64,000 nucleotides of DNA, from assembly GCA_964035575.1 (NCBI GenBank), contig OZ037914.1, forward strand, positions 568,176 through 632,175, written 5' to 3'. This DNA is from Rhynchopus sp. YZ270_cl-10 (Eukaryota; Euglenozoa; Diplonemea; Diplonemida; Diplonemidae). Each line of letters begins with the position of its first letter. Position 1 is the stretch's first letter. The position numbers were made by a program, and so were the translations under genes. Below are positions 34,524 to 45,022 of the stretch, one piece after another. The notes below the pieces were generated by a model. The model had not been told where the DNA came from, did not search any database, and saw only the letters and a program-made list of their open reading frames with translations.

Positions 34524-35839
34524 GACGACACCCGCTGATTAGGCATTTAGGTCGCCTGAGACGACTTGCACGCGTTGTAGTTCAACAAAAAAAAAAAAAA
34601 AAATACGAACAGAGCTGCAAAGAAAAAAAGAGCAAAAAAAAAAAAAACACAAACAAAAAAAGAACCAACGTCGTACAAATGCGCAAAGGATGTGCAAATT
34701 TAAAGTACAAAAAAACAGTACACGACAGAAAGTAATTATTTGAAAGCCAGGGGTGAGGATACTGGGTGATGTGAATGCATCTCTAGTTTTGGGTTGTCGT
34801 TGTGGATCCTCTCTCTAACAACCTGGTTTTAATTTTTTATTTTATTTTTAGATTCAATACAAGCTGCGGGCTAAGCTGGGACGGGTTGAGTTGCCACAGT
34901 CACATAAAAAGGAGCACTTCTTTTTAATTTAATTTTTTTTTCTTTTTCCATTTTTTTTTTTAAAGCGAGCGATGGGCCCGAGAAAGAATTTATATTCGTA
35001 CGAATTTCTACAACAGAACGGGACAACGAAAAAAAGTAGAAATGTGGAAGTCATCTTCGGATGCCTCCTATATTACAACTAAGATTCAAAAGAAAAAAAA
35101 AAGATACAGCTCAATTTTATGTGCTGTGAGGGGGGGGATATATGATGAACAAGCTTGCCTGTCTTGAGTCAACCAAATAACGACATTATCAGCTGCTCGT
35201 GTTAAGTAAAGCAAAGCAAGAGTCTCACGCGCAACACAAGGAGTGCTGTTTCCATGGGGTGGATAAGGGGGTGGGAAATGCTGTTCAATTTGCTGTTGAT
35301 CAAAAAAAAGTTTTCCCCTTCTCTTTGCTGAATACACTTCCCCACTTACTGAATCCAGTTCCAAGCCACTCCACAAATTCTTTTCATCATTCTTTTCATT
35401 ATACTCAGGTAGTTATGTGCCGTAGAATCGTTTTTATTCTATTCGCCCCAATTTGAGTTTCGTCATGATGCTCTGAGATCGTCCATTCCTCAGTGCGCCC
35501 TTTGCATAAAGCATGTATTGGTACAGAGAAAGAGAGAGAGAAAGGGAGAGGGAGGGAGTACATGATGATATTATATATTTTCATTGTTGTTTGACCGCTT
35601 CGGCTGCTTGAAACCAATGTCCAAAACATACTGATGGCTTCACTTCCTCCTCTGCACGAATGGAATGCAGGAAAGACAGGACAGAAGAGTGATGAGATTG
35701 TATTAATCTTTGTAGGTTGGGATTGACAGCTTCGGCTGATTTGAAACTAAAACCAGGAACTAAAATTCAACACACTGACCTGTGTCCTCTGGCGCAAGCC
35801 TCCACACGAAGATCCACCAGAAGACAGAAGGGAAACGAA
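34524..35839. other. HSP70 3' flank, A/T-rich, with degenerate short repeats
   Basis: No gene seen. Poly(A) runs lie at 34586-34660 and other A/T homopolymers up to about 35100. A GA-rich tract lies at 35526-35558. Two diverged copies of CTTCGGCTG followed by TTGAAAC occur near 35602 and 35730, each preceded by a segment resembling the start of the long repeat at 35840. This suggests worn tandem copies spaced about 130-150 bp apart. Confidence 0.55.
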
Positions 35840-36260
35840 CATGATGATATTTGCACATTTTCATTCTTTGTAGGTTGGGACAACTGACTCCCCTTGTGGG
35901 ACGTGCAGATGCTGCATCAGGATAAAAAACATTACCACCTGAACACCTCCACAAACCACAACACACCACAAAGGCGGTCCTAGCTAGTGGAAGCCACCCT
36001 CGACCTCTGTGGGGCTTTACCACCCGTTCCGATCTTGCCAAGACTGCGAACACACCAGACCTCACAACACACTGCATTGCCTTGGTTCCTTGGCTGGACT
36101 ACTTCGGTGTTGTTCTGAGGCTATCCTCTTTGCTAGACACATTTCATTCACTTTTCACTCATCTTTTTTTTTTGAAAAGCTCCTGTCGTGGGTGAGCCAC
36201 AGGGTTGCAGCTCCGACCTGCCTCGATGCCCCTGGAAGGCTCAATCGCGGGTGCAAGATT
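35840..36260. repeat. Long intergenic repeat, module A, copy 1
   Basis: About 420 bp nearly identical to 60191-60619. It starts ATGATGATATTTGCACATTT and ends in the segment CTCCTGTCGTGGGTGAGCC to GCGGGTGCAAGATT, which also recurs at 36918-36998. No long open frame is conserved between the copies. It could be a dispersed non-coding element, a structured RNA gene or part of a segmental duplication. I recognise no tRNA, 5S or SINE signature. Confidence 0.75.
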
Positions 36261-36315
36261 GACAAAAAAACAATGTGTTTTAAAGTTAACCAACCCACAA
36301 CTATTAGTGTTACAT

Positions 36316-36390
36316 GATGAAACAACAGGATCGGTACTATCTGACGGCCTTGTGTCGGTTGAATATAAACACCTAACTCGCAAGCTTTCA
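36316..36390. repeat. Intergenic repeat, module D, copy 1
   Basis: About 75 bp almost identical to 63925-64000 at the window end, from GATGAAACAACAGGATCGG to CTCGCAAGCTTTCAC. The second copy is cut by the window edge, so the true length is unknown. Function unknown. Confidence 0.7.
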
Positions 36391-36499
36391 CAACTGCTGA
36401 TTCACATAAACTTATGTTGTATTTACACTTTTCGGAGATATTCACATTTCAATATTCCGTCAAACAATACATTACCGTGAAACAAAAAGTAGAAATAAG

Positions 36500-36688
36500 C
36501 ATCGACCGTCGATTGGGTTTGGAGGCATCCGCATTCTGTGATGCACAGCTCCACGCTGGATGTTGTCGTAAAGCAAAGCACGCAGGCCTGCCTGCTGCGT
36601 TACACATATTCTATGTCGCTCGCGATGCCCTGTGCTGGGCTGCAACCTTCGCGAGTCTCAACGGCTAAACCATGTGTCACACAGTTCT
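36500..36688. repeat. Intergenic repeat, module B, copy 1
   Basis: 189 bp nearly identical to 59973-60162. Its flanks differ between the two loci, so it moves or is shuffled separately from module A. No coding potential is shared between the copies. Confidence 0.75.
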
Positions 36689-36720
36689 GCAACTTTAGGT
36701 GCTTCTTACCTACATAGGAA

Positions 36721-37167
36721 TGCATTGCCTTGGTTCCTTGGCTGGACTCCTTCGGTGTTCTTCTGAGGCTATCCTCTTTGCAAGATACACACCAAGACAC
36801 TCACCCGCCACTGATGACAACACTACCATTTACCTGGCGTATGAGTCGCAAGACGTTGATTACCTTCCATTCGCAAACCAAGATCTCTGAGACGGCACAT
36901 GCAACACATGAGAAAAGCTCCTGTCGTGGGTGAGCCACAGGGTTGCAGCTCCGACCTGCCTCGATGCCCCTGGAAGGCTCAATCGCGGGTGCAAGATTTG
37001 TATCGTGAGTTGAAGCAGGATGATGCTTGGAGGCAGACATGATGCATTGCATTACATGGAGCAGGTCTTATTCCCCATGGCACTTCGCATAGTGTTGGTG
37101 GGAGTTCTTGCCGTGCAAGAGTTCAGTTATGTGGTGACACACAAAAAACATTCCCGATGAAACACCG
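36721..37167. repeat. Mosaic of module A and C fragments upstream of the nucleolin-like gene
   Basis: 36721-36783 repeats part of module A (TGCATTGCCTTGGTTCCTTG). 36912-37167 repeats the end of module A and continues into module C (GTATCGTGAGTTGAAGCAGG to CCGATGAAACAC), matching 60533-60790. A segment at 36830-36895 resembles 60915-60980 (TTTACCTGGCGTATGAG, GCAAACCAAGATCT). The same modules in the same order precede both this gene and the DJ-1-like gene, so they may be shared upstream control DNA or a duplicated intergenic block. Confidence 0.7.
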
Positions 37168-37258
37168 ATCTTATCCCATTCCCCCCCTCCCACCCTCCTC
37201 ATCCCCGACATCACAAACACCATGAAACCCTCAGTCTGTATACACAACACATATCAAA

Positions 37259-38509
37259 ATGCCCGCAACAAAGAAGGTGATCAAGAAGGTGGTGCGCAAG
37301 ACCCCTGCCTCCCCGGCAAAGTCCCCTGTGAAGAGCCCTGCACAGTCCCCTAAGGCTGTTGCCACCAAGAAGATGGCTGGCAAGAGGAAGGCCGAGCCTG
37401 TCCCGGAGCCCGAGCCGGAGCCGGAGTCTGAGGACGAGGACGAGGAGATGGAGATTGACGAGGAGGACGAGGAGGAGGAGGATGAGGAGGAGGACGAGGA
37501 GGACGAGGAGGAGGCAGTGCAGGAGCCCCCGCAGAAGAAGCAGAGAATAGAGGAAGCTGCTGACGAGGAGGATGACGAGGAGGACGAGGAGGAGGAGGAC
37601 TCTGACGACGAGGAGGAGGGTGCCGCCCCTGTCGAGGAGGAGGAGGACGACTCCGTCATCGTGAAGGTCACCAACTGCTGCCCTGAGTTCTCCGACACCG
37701 AGGTCAAGCTGCTCCTTGGCGAGCGCGCGACCGAGATCTGCTGGGCGCTCTGCAAGAGCGATAAGTCCTTCCTCGGATACGGATGGCTCACCTTCGCGTC
37801 TGAGGAGGACGCTGAGTTCGCCATTGCCTTTGCATCTGGGGTATGAGTTCTGTCTTTTCACAATTTTTCTTTTTAAATCCTGACAACATCATCAAAGTAG
37901 GCAATTATACCCCATTTTATGTAACGTCGGGTGAACCCCATTGCGGGAACATAACACAACGCTTAGGTCCATTGTCTCTCTTTTTGTGCGTCACAGATAC
38001 ACTACTGACAGCTTCTATCTTGTTGTTTTTTTGGTCGCCAATGCATCTTTTTATGACATTCCTTTGCGAGAACGAAATAATTTACAAACCTTTTTCATCC
38101 ACAACAGGGAAAGAACGCTGCCAAGGGAACCGCAGCAAACGGAGGACAGGACCTTGAGATGGAGATTGCCACCGACAAGCCGAAGGCCCAGGCCAACAGC
38201 GGACCCTCGAAGGGAGGAAAGAAGGGAGGCAAGGGAGGCAAGAAGGGAGGTAAGGGAGACGGCAAGGGAATGGGCAAGGGCAAGGGCAAGGGTAAGGGTG
38301 GTGACTTCAAGGGAGGAAAGAAGGGAGGAAAGGGAGACGGCAAGGGATTCAAGGGAGGTGACGGCTTCAAGGGAGGCAAGAAGGGCAGCGACTTCAAGGG
38401 AGGAAAGAAGGGAGGTGACTTCAAGGGAGGAAAGGGCAAGGGTAAGGGTAAGGGAGACAAGGGAGGAAAGGGAGGTAAGAAGGGAGGAAAGAAGGGAGGA
38501 AAGTTCTAA
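37259..38509 (+). CDS. Nucleolin-like acidic / RRM / lysine-glycine-rich protein, two exons
   Basis: Exons 37259-37840 and 38108-38509; 327 aa. The intron (37841-38107, 267 bp, phase 0) has GTATGA at its 5' end and ACAACAG at its 3' end. Without splicing the frame stops at once, while splicing continues an RRM. Residues 1-60 are basic, with PA/KSP-like repeats (PAKSPVKSPAQSPK). About 60-135 is an Asp/Glu-rich stretch. About 136-215 is one RRM with RNP2-like VIVKVTN and RNP1-like GYGWLTFA, its end lying in exon 2. The tail of about 100 residues is built of GGKKGGK and GDFKGG units. This matches the nucleolin plan of acidic region, RRM and glycine-rich tail, but with Lys in place of the usual Arg and one RRM only. 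Probable role: nucleolar ribosome biogenesis or RNA chaperoning. Confidence 0.82.
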
Positions 38510-39363
38510 GAACTGCACTACCCAATTGGTCTATCCTACCCCATCACCCCCAAACACATGATCTCCGTCTTGAGACACCACTTACCCCCCGTTCGCATCC
38601 TAACCAGTTCAATCAAATCAACAGTGTGAAGACTATCTTCACATATTTCACCAAAGCAGGAAAACGAAAAAAGGTGCAGCAAAAAAAATAATTGGTTGTG
38701 CTAACCCCAAGCAAAAAACCGTTACTTTTTTTGCGTCACGGTGATTTATTTTTTCTTTTTTCATTTCTTTTTATCAGTTTCCGGTTCGAAAAAAATGCAC
38801 AAAAAAAAACCAAAGCTTTTTTTTATTTATTCCGCGGGGGAAGGTGAAGGTTGCACACACACACAAGAACTGCCAACACCGTTTGATTTAGTAGTATTTT
38901 TTTTTACGAAATTGAAGCAAAATTGTAGCTGGGGTAGGGGGAATGGAAAAAAAAAACAAGGGAGACAACAGACGACAGCAAATGTACAACGGGGGCACTG
39001 TGCAAGGAGAAGAAACTAGGGTGGAGAAAAAACATTAGAAAAATGTAAAAAAAAATAAAAGATCGAAACAACGGATTTTTTTGCTGAAACAGTCTTCCAT
39101 CCAAACCCCACCACAACAACACCCAACTTTGTTTCTCCATCACTTCTTCCCCCATCTTTTTGTATTCAGTTCATTATCAAGAAAACACACAAAGTACAAA
39201 AAAAGACCCTCACTATTTATCCTTTCCCCATCATCAGAATAATGTTCGACCGTAAATAAGGTCGAACTTCCAGATCCTGAAAAGGTCGAACACTTTTATA
39301 CTTTTATCTGGATGGCTGGCATCGTACAGTGGGTCAGTCGGAGGTGCCTGCATCAAACAACTA
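38510..39363. other. Gene-free A/T-rich spacer
   Basis: No gene seen. It holds many A and T runs and an inverted repeat GTTCGACC/GGTCGAAC at 39244-39267, with a third GGTCGAAC near 39283. It ends at the TA dinucleotide flanking the inserted element. Confidence 0.55.
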
Positions 39364-39680
39364 AAGGGGGGGTAGACCTATTATTACAGTAGACCTATTA
39401 TTCCGTAATAATAGGTCCACCGTTTTTGGCCTTTTATTTAAAGTTTAACTTTTGAAAGTTTAAAAAATTTTAAGTTTAACTGTAATAATAGGTGTGACCC
39501 TAAGGTGGTAGGGTGGGTTGGCGGTGTGAGAACCATGCGTGGGCCACACACGGCACGCGTTTGGCAACCACACGTTGTGGTTAACGCCTGCATAGCATGT
39601 GCAGAGCGTTGTGTGTAACGCAAAGACACAAAGGGGTTTGCCCATGGGGACGAGTTTGAGCAGCCCACCGAAGGTGGGCT

Positions 39681-39761
39681 GCGTTTGGTAACCACTCGTT
39701 CCCTTGCTTGGGTTCCTTTTTTGCGTTTGGTAACCTCGTAGCCTTGCTTGGGTTCCTTTCG
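39681..39761. repeat. Tandem duplication of a 42-bp unit
   Basis: Two adjacent diverged copies starting GCGTTTGGTAACC and containing CCTTGCTTGGGTTCCTTT begin at 39681 and 39723. A third, weaker GCGTTTGGCAACC lies near 39556. All are inside the TA-flanked element. Confidence 0.65.
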
Positions 39762-39884
39762 TTGCGTACAGATCGGTTGCGTTGTGCTGGTTGTGTTTGT
39801 TGCCACATGTTCGTGGATACCTGTTGGTTTCTTTTCAGATCTTTGCATACCACGCTCAAGAGGGAGTGGTAAGGATTAGCAAAA

Positions 39885-40097
39885 CTAAATTGCATCAAGG
39901 ATACAACTGAGCTCGTTGTCGCTGTCGATCTCCAAAGGCTCTATCACATCGTGATCGAGGTCAACGACAGGGATCGGCTCATCTTCCATCTCCACATCCA
40001 CATCCAGAGACTCATCCAGAGACTCATCCAGATCCACGTATTGAGGTTCTGGTTTAGGCGGTGCAGACACAATCACAGGAGAGTCAGAGCCAGACAT
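39885..40097 (-). CDS. Small acidic open frame inside the TIR element, unknown
   Basis: 70 aa, strongly acidic, with DLDESLDESLDVDVEMEDEP in the middle and no basic or catalytic motif. It starts at an ATG in context and ends before the 42-bp duplication. Some transposases begin with acidic, low-complexity leaders, so it could be a remnant N-terminus. It could equally be a chance frame. I do not recognise it. Confidence 0.3.
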   Translation of the reverse strand: MSGSDSPVIVSAPPKPEPQYVDLDESLDESLDVDVEMEDEPIPVVDLDHDVIEPLEIDSDNELSCILDAI

Positions 40098-40528
40098 GTT
40101 TTAAAAGTTGGAATGATTTTGTCTTGTAATCCTGACAGGACTATTGACTATGTGGGGGCGGTAAGGGTGGAATAGGGGGTAATAGGTGGAATAGGTGGAA
40201 TAGGTGTAATAGTGGTTAAATAGCGCTTAAATAGCGCTTAAATAGCACTGTAATAATAGGTCATTAAACTTTTCAAAAGTTAAACTTTTTTGGGATTTTT
40301 CAGGAAAAAAAATTTTTTTAAGGTGTAATAATAGGTCTACTCCCCCTTTACAGTTTTTACTGTATATCTACACATTTTCATGCCTCTTTCTCTCTCTTTC
40401 TCCCTCTCCTTTAAAAGCCAAAACAGGAAACCCCCCACCCCTATCCCCCTTTCCCGTTTCCCTTTCCACATACACACACACCCTTTTTTAATACAAACTT
40501 TGTTCTATTTGCAGTTCTTTCTTTCACA

Positions 40529-42469
40529 ATGAAGTGGACACCACAGGCTGATGGGGCGAGCCCTGTCATCATGGTGCGAAGCCTGCCTAAGGGCACGGCA
40601 GACCAGGAGTTGGTACGGTGGGCAGAAGGGTTTGTCTACGAGCCCAGGGATATGCAGGGACGTGTTGGGGTGCCACGGAAGGCAAGCGTGGTGAAGGCCT
40701 TGGTGCTTCACGACCGCATGCTTGGTTTTGTGCAGTTCAGCGACATCTGGGCTGCACGGTGTGTGATGGCACAGTTTGTCTACGATCCACCAAGCATAGT
40801 ACTGCAAAGACAGGACGGCTTCCACCCCCTTAACCTGGTCTACAGTGATAAGCCTGAAATTCGTGCGCAGAACAAAGGTAGGTCTGCTCCGCCACCAGCC
40901 CCGGTGTACACAAACTCACGTCTCATCCTTGTGGTGCTGAAGGAGCTTTCGCAAGCGGTGACCATTGATGAGCTGTTCTGGACGTTTACGCAGATCGCGA
41001 AGGTAGAGAAGATCTCCTCCTTCACGAAGGATAATAAGAACCAGATTGTTGTGCAGTTTGAGACAGCGGTTGGCGCTGCAGCGGCGCTAAACTACTTCAA
41101 CGGAAAGTACCTTCCCAGCGAGGGTGACCAGCCCCCGCTGTGCTTCCTTGCGATTGTGCCGAGCAAGCTGTCGCACCTCACCTTCCGCAACCAGGACGGA
41201 CGCAACCGCGACTACACCGACGTGAACATGCTCATCACATCGCTGCTGCAGTCGCAGGGTGCGCTCATCCGCGACAAAGGCTCTGCACTGCAGGAGTGGT
41301 CGCAGCTCTGCGTCATCAGCAACATGAACCCCCGCACCGCCCTCCACGACTTCATCTGGGGCGAACACCGTTGGGGCGACGGCTGGCTCGTCCCCCAGCA
41401 GGAGAGCCAATACCGCGGCCGCGTCCAGCCTAACGACGACAAATCCGGAGCAGCATACACCCAAGGCCAGCTCGGGATGTGCATGCACATCTCGGGCCTC
41501 CCTTCTGACGACTCTGTTGTCGCAAGCGACCTCTTCCGCATCTGCGGCATGTTCGGCGAGGTGCGTGCTGTGAAGATGCTCTACAAATTCCGTGGGTGCG
41601 CGGTTGTTCAGTTCAGCGATGCTGCCACTTGCAGCAATGCTATTCACTTCCTCCACGGCCTTGAGTTCAAAGGACGCACCTGGGACGCAAAGGTCAGCCG
41701 CCAGCCTAACGCTATGCACTGGAACGGAGCATCTGACGACCTACAGAAGCGCATGATCAGCTCTGCCGACCCCAACGTGACCAGCGCACCACGTGTCCAC
41801 GCATCCTCCCACTACCCCTCTAAGGCAGCTCTTCTCTGGGACGTCCCCATGAGCATCAGCACCGACGACATTTCAATGGCGTTTTCACAGCTCGTAGGAC
41901 GCCCTCCACTGAGCATTGACCGTGTCAGCCTCTCTGAGGTGATGTGCACCTTCCAATACCTTGACGACGCTGTGCTTGCAGCGATCAACGCAAACGGCAC
42001 CACGGTGAGCTGTCCTCGGGACAGCTGGCTGATCAAGCTTCGCTTTGCAGAGCAATACGAAAAGCCTGTTGACAACTACTTCAGGGATGGGCAGGCCTTC
42101 GAGGTGCCTACCCTCCAGAACCTTCAACAGCAGGCAGACGATCTGGTGGACGACGACGACCTCATCCAAGAAGTGTCCTCACCCAAGGTCGACGAAGGAG
42201 CCCCTGCAGCAGCAGCAGCCGCCACTGGAGGGAAGGCAAAGAAGTTCCGTCCCCCAGGCATCCCACGCCCGGCCCCAGGCTCCCCATCTGCCCGTACAAC
42301 CCTGACAGAAGGCACACCAGGAATGAAAGATATGATCGAGTCCCCCGGTCTCCTCTCACGCCACAAGGCAGAACCGCAAACCGCCATCGCCTGCCAAGTG
42401 GACAACGGTCAATGGAACCAAACCACCCCTGCTGGTTATGCCTCGGAGCCAGGTACATGGATTTCATAG
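40529..42469 (+). CDS. PTB/hnRNP I-like RNA-binding protein with four RRMs
   Basis: 646 aa, intronless. RRM1 spans about 12-108 (VIMVRSLPKG, LGFVQFSD). RRM2 about 130-215 is the clearest match to polypyrimidine-tract-binding protein: LVVLKELSQAVTIDELFWTF, then ISSFTKDNKNQIVVQFE and a C-terminal SKLSHLTFRNQDGRNRDYTD, the counterpart of SKLTSLNVKYNNDKSRDYT in PTB. RRM3 is about 315-397 (MHISGLPSDD, GCAVVQFSD) and RRM4 about 433-515 (LLWDVPMSIS, MCTFQYLDDA). An Ala/Pro-rich tail follows. RRM1 lacks a good RNP1, as is common in this family. Expected role: binding pyrimidine-rich RNA in splicing control, 3'-end formation or translation. A TTTTAAAA about 115 bp upstream could be a TATA-like box. 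A TIR element sits in the upstream region. Confidence 0.85.
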   Translation: MKWTPQADGASPVIMVRSLPKGTADQELVRWAEGFVYEPRDMQGRVGVPRKASVVKALVLHDRMLGFVQFSDIWAARCVMAQFVYDPPSIVLQRQDGFHPLNLVYSDKPEIRAQNKGRSAPPPAPVYTNSRLILVVLKELSQAVTIDELFWTFTQIAKVEKISSFTKDNKNQIVVQFETAVGAAAALNYFNGKYLPSEGDQPPLCFLAIVPSKLSHLTFRNQDGRNRDYTDVNMLITSLLQSQGALIRDKGSALQEWSQLCVISNMNPRTALHDFIWGEHRWGDGWLVPQQESQYRGRVQPNDDKSGAAYTQGQLGMCMHISGLPSDDSVVASDLFRICGMFGEVRAVKMLYKFRGCAVVQFSDAATCSNAIHFLHGLEFKGRTWDAKVSRQPNAMHWNGASDDLQKRMISSADPNVTSAPRVHASSHYPSKAALLWDVPMSISTDDISMAFSQLVGRPPLSIDRVSLSEVMCTFQYLDDAVLAAINANGTTVSCPRDSWLIKLRFAEQYEKPVDNYFRDGQAFEVPTLQNLQQQADDLVDDDDLIQEVSSPKVDEGAPAAAAAATGGKAKKFRPPGIPRPAPGSPSARTTLTEGTPGMKDMIESPGLLSRHKAEPQTAIACQVDNGQWNQTTPAGYASEPGTWIS

Positions 42470-43380
42470 GGTTTTTGATGAAATAATTATTTTATTGTGA
42501 GGAAATTGCAGAAATGGGTTGAAAAAATTGCTCATTTTTCCGCAATTAACCTTTTAAATTTCTTCGCTGAAGATGACGAAGAACAAAAAAAGACAAAATG
42601 CGATCCAAAAAAAAGTGGGGGGTTTGGAAAAGAGGGAAAGAAAAAAAAGGAGAAGGAGAAGAAAAAAAAAAAGGTGTTGTGTTTTGTGGAAAGAGTGGAG
42701 CTGCTCTGCAGACCGATTTTTTCTTTTTGAATTTATTCACTCATTTTTTTTTTTTTTTCTCTTTTTTTGTTGAAAATTCTCTCGGGAAAATATCCCAGAT
42801 TTTTTTTATTTTCCTTCTCCCCCACCCCCACCCCCACCCCCCCATCCCCATCCCCTTTTTTCCTTTTCATTTTCTGGCCAAATCAATTTTTCCTTTTTTC
42901 CTCCCCTCTCCCCTCTCCCGTCTCCCGTGATGGGAGATATTTTTTTTTCTCTATCATGCCTAAGCACAGGCTAAGGTTCATCTTGACACACTTTTCATTA
43001 CCACCCGCTCCCAAGGGAAATTTCATATGCATCTGACATTGCGCTGTCCCCCTTTTCGATATGATGTAGATGAGAGACATTGCATCGTTCTAAGTGTTCT
43101 TTTCTTTTTTTTGAGGTGACTAAGCACAAATAGGCTTAGGTTCACCTAATAGTTAGTAGAATTACAATTTTTTTTCTTTTTCAATAATGAGCTAAAGAAA
43201 TTTTTTTTCTCTGATGATTTGGTCAGAGGGTCAGTGTATTTGCACCCCTTGGCAAGGAGTGGGTGAAGTAGAATAGGTACCAAGATAAAAAGGGAGGAAT
43301 GACAACAGTAAACATCATTGCGGTCACGTGACAATGTATGATTTTAGAAGAACAAAAAAAAGAGGATTTGTATGAGAGAA
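42470..43380. other. Low-complexity A/T-rich spacer
   Basis: No gene seen. A-rich and T-rich homopolymers dominate, with a CCCCCA-type run near 42820-42845. The open frames here are low-complexity Lys/Phe strings without family features. Confidence 0.6.
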
Positions 43381-43385
43381 AACCT

Positions 43386-43445
43386 GGACAGTGTAAGACT
43401 GCTTGCGTGACAGCTACACTGATCCAACAGGGTTTCAAAAAAAAA
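43386..43445. repeat. Hairpin repeat family H, copy 1
   Basis: Stem CAGTGTA (43389-43395) pairs perfectly with TACACTG (43415-43421). The hairpin is followed by ATCCAACAGGGTTTCAAAA, a diverged form of the conserved tail seen in the other family members. Confidence 0.6.
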
Positions 43446-43702
43446 AAAAATTGTCGAATTTCCTTCAAAAAAAAATTGAAATTTTCTGTATTTCCCCCAA
43501 GTTGTGTCTGTCCTCCCTCCCTGGTCTTCTTGTTCTTGGTCAATCCTTTTTGTTATATTTTTTTTATTATTTCTTTGCATTCACTTTTCTCTGTGATTAG
43601 AAATTCTGGCCGCCACCAAATTCCCTTAACAGAAGGTAGTATGACACTGTCTTCGTGCTCCTCCCCCCTGTGAACGTTCCGGTTGAAAAATAAAAAGAGT
43701 TT

Positions 43703-43758
43703 AGTATAGTGGAGCGCGCTCTAGGGTGGCTACACTAATACAACCAGATTTTCAAAAA
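43703..43758. repeat. Hairpin repeat family H, copy 2
   Basis: TAGTGGAGC (43707-43715) faces GCTACACTA (43729-43737), pairing with one mismatch. The tail is ATACAACCAGATTTTCAAAA. The loop CTCTAGGGTG is shared with copy 5. Confidence 0.7.
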
Positions 43759-43934
43759 AGAAAGTTACAAAAAAAGTAAACAAGAGAGTCAGACCAGAGA
43801 GACCCAAATGGTTGACCTCTCTGCCGCACACTCTTTAGGAAGGAGCTGTGCCGTCTGTCAGTATCCTAATCTTTCTTTTAGACGTATGCACTTTCAACTT
43901 TTTCTTTTTCAAAAGAAAAAGAAAAGAAAGTGTA

Positions 43935-44002
43935 GTGTAGTAGTAGAGTGTAGCGCTTCCTCGGGGGGTGTCTACACTCATACAACCAAGTTTTCAAAAG
44001 AA
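43935..44002. repeat. Hairpin repeat family H, copy 3
   Basis: GAGTGTAG (43946-43953) pairs perfectly with CTACACTC (43972-43979). The tail is ATACAACCAAGTTTTCAAAA. The outer pair is G-C here, T-A in copy 2 and C-G in copy 1. Confidence 0.7.
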
Positions 44003-44353
44003 AACAAAAAAAAAGAAGAAAAAAAAAAAGCAAAGAATTCCGGAACGCACTCAAGGAGTGTTTTTTTCCCCCCTCTGACCACCAACTCACCCCCCTTTTT
44101 TTCTCCCACAAAACAAAACAAAATACTGACCAATATATTTCCCATCAAAAAGAAAAAAGAACAAAAAGCTGCACGAAGTGTTAGCAAAATTCTTTTTTTT
44201 TAAATCTGGCGCCCCATACAAAAAAACAAACAAACAAAAAAAATATAAAAAAAAAACTAAAACTCTAAACGGAGAAAAGCAAAGCAAAAAGGAAAAAAAA
44301 AAGGAAAAAAAAGAACGAACATAACGAAGACACTCGCAACAAGACAGACCAGC

Positions 44354-44394
<41 letters not shown>

Positions 44395-44964
44395 CCATCC
44401 CACCCAGGCTCTCCGCTAGGATTTCCGATTTTGAAAATATTCTGTTGATGGTCCACGTTGGTGGGGTACATGCTTGCGCCGCAGGCGCACGGTACGCAAC
44501 TTTTTTTTTTACCAACGCCCGATTTTGACTTTTTTGGGACGTTTAAGCACTCACCTCTCCATATCTTCTTCTCCTGAGCTTTTTTGACAGGTAGAACGGG
44601 TCTGAACCACTTAGCAGAACTTTTTTTTTTTTTCTTTTTTCCCCCATTTTCAAAAAGTTCTGTTGACAATCAACAGAACTTTAGTACCTAGCGGAGTGCC
44701 TGATCCCACCACCCCCCTCCTCACCTCACCCCTTTCTCGGTATTGGCTTTCGTTTCCCTCATCTTCAGAAAGGCGTTTTTATAGTATAAAAAAGTGTTTA
44801 GAATGGAAAATAAAAGAAAAAAGAATTGTGTGCACGTTTAGGAAGGAAACTTCCTATTAAGCCCGCCGACTCCATTTTCTTGGAGCTTCCAAGGACCGTA
44901 CATTGCTCCGTTCCCTAAAAAGGAATGGTAAAAAAAAAAAAAAGTTTTCGAAAAAGAAATAAAA
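44003..44964. other. Low-complexity spacer with a long T run and short hairpins
   Basis: No gene. A run of about 40 T lies near 44355-44394. One member of the CACGGTACGCAAC family is at 44472-44500. A perfect 10-bp hairpin GTTCTGTTGA-CAA-TCAACAGAAC lies at 44657-44679. Confidence 0.6.
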
Positions 44965-45022
44965 CGTATAGTGGAGTTCATCCTCGGGTGTCAACACTAA
45001 TACAACCAAGTTTTCAAAAATC
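44965..45022. repeat. Hairpin repeat family H, copy 4
   Basis: TAGTG (44969-44973) faces CACTA (44995-44999). The stem is shorter than in the other copies, but the tail ATACAACCAAGTTTTCAAAA is fully conserved. Confidence 0.65.

Larger units (their letters stand above)
39364..40348. mobile_element. 985-bp terminal-inverted-repeat DNA element with TA target duplication
   Basis: The ends are inverted copies of AAGGGGGRGTAGACCTATTA followed by TTACA (39364-39388 and 40324-40348), flanked on both sides by TA (39362-39363 and 40349-40350). Further copies of TAATAATAGG lie just inside the ends, including a palindrome at 39391-39416 and copies near 39481 and 40251. A TA duplication fits the Tc1/mariner-type target choice, but no transposase is recognisable, so it is probably non-autonomous. 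Inside are a hairpin (39660-39682), a 42-bp tandem duplication (39681-39761) and a small acidic reading frame. It sits about 180 bp before the PTB-like start codon. Confidence 0.8.

Noticed and set aside
36000-36120. Possible 5S rRNA or tRNA-like gene in repeat module A
   Set aside because: A few words (TACCACCCGTTCCGATCT) recall 5S rRNA, but the rest does not fit, and no A/B box pair or cloverleaf could be drawn.
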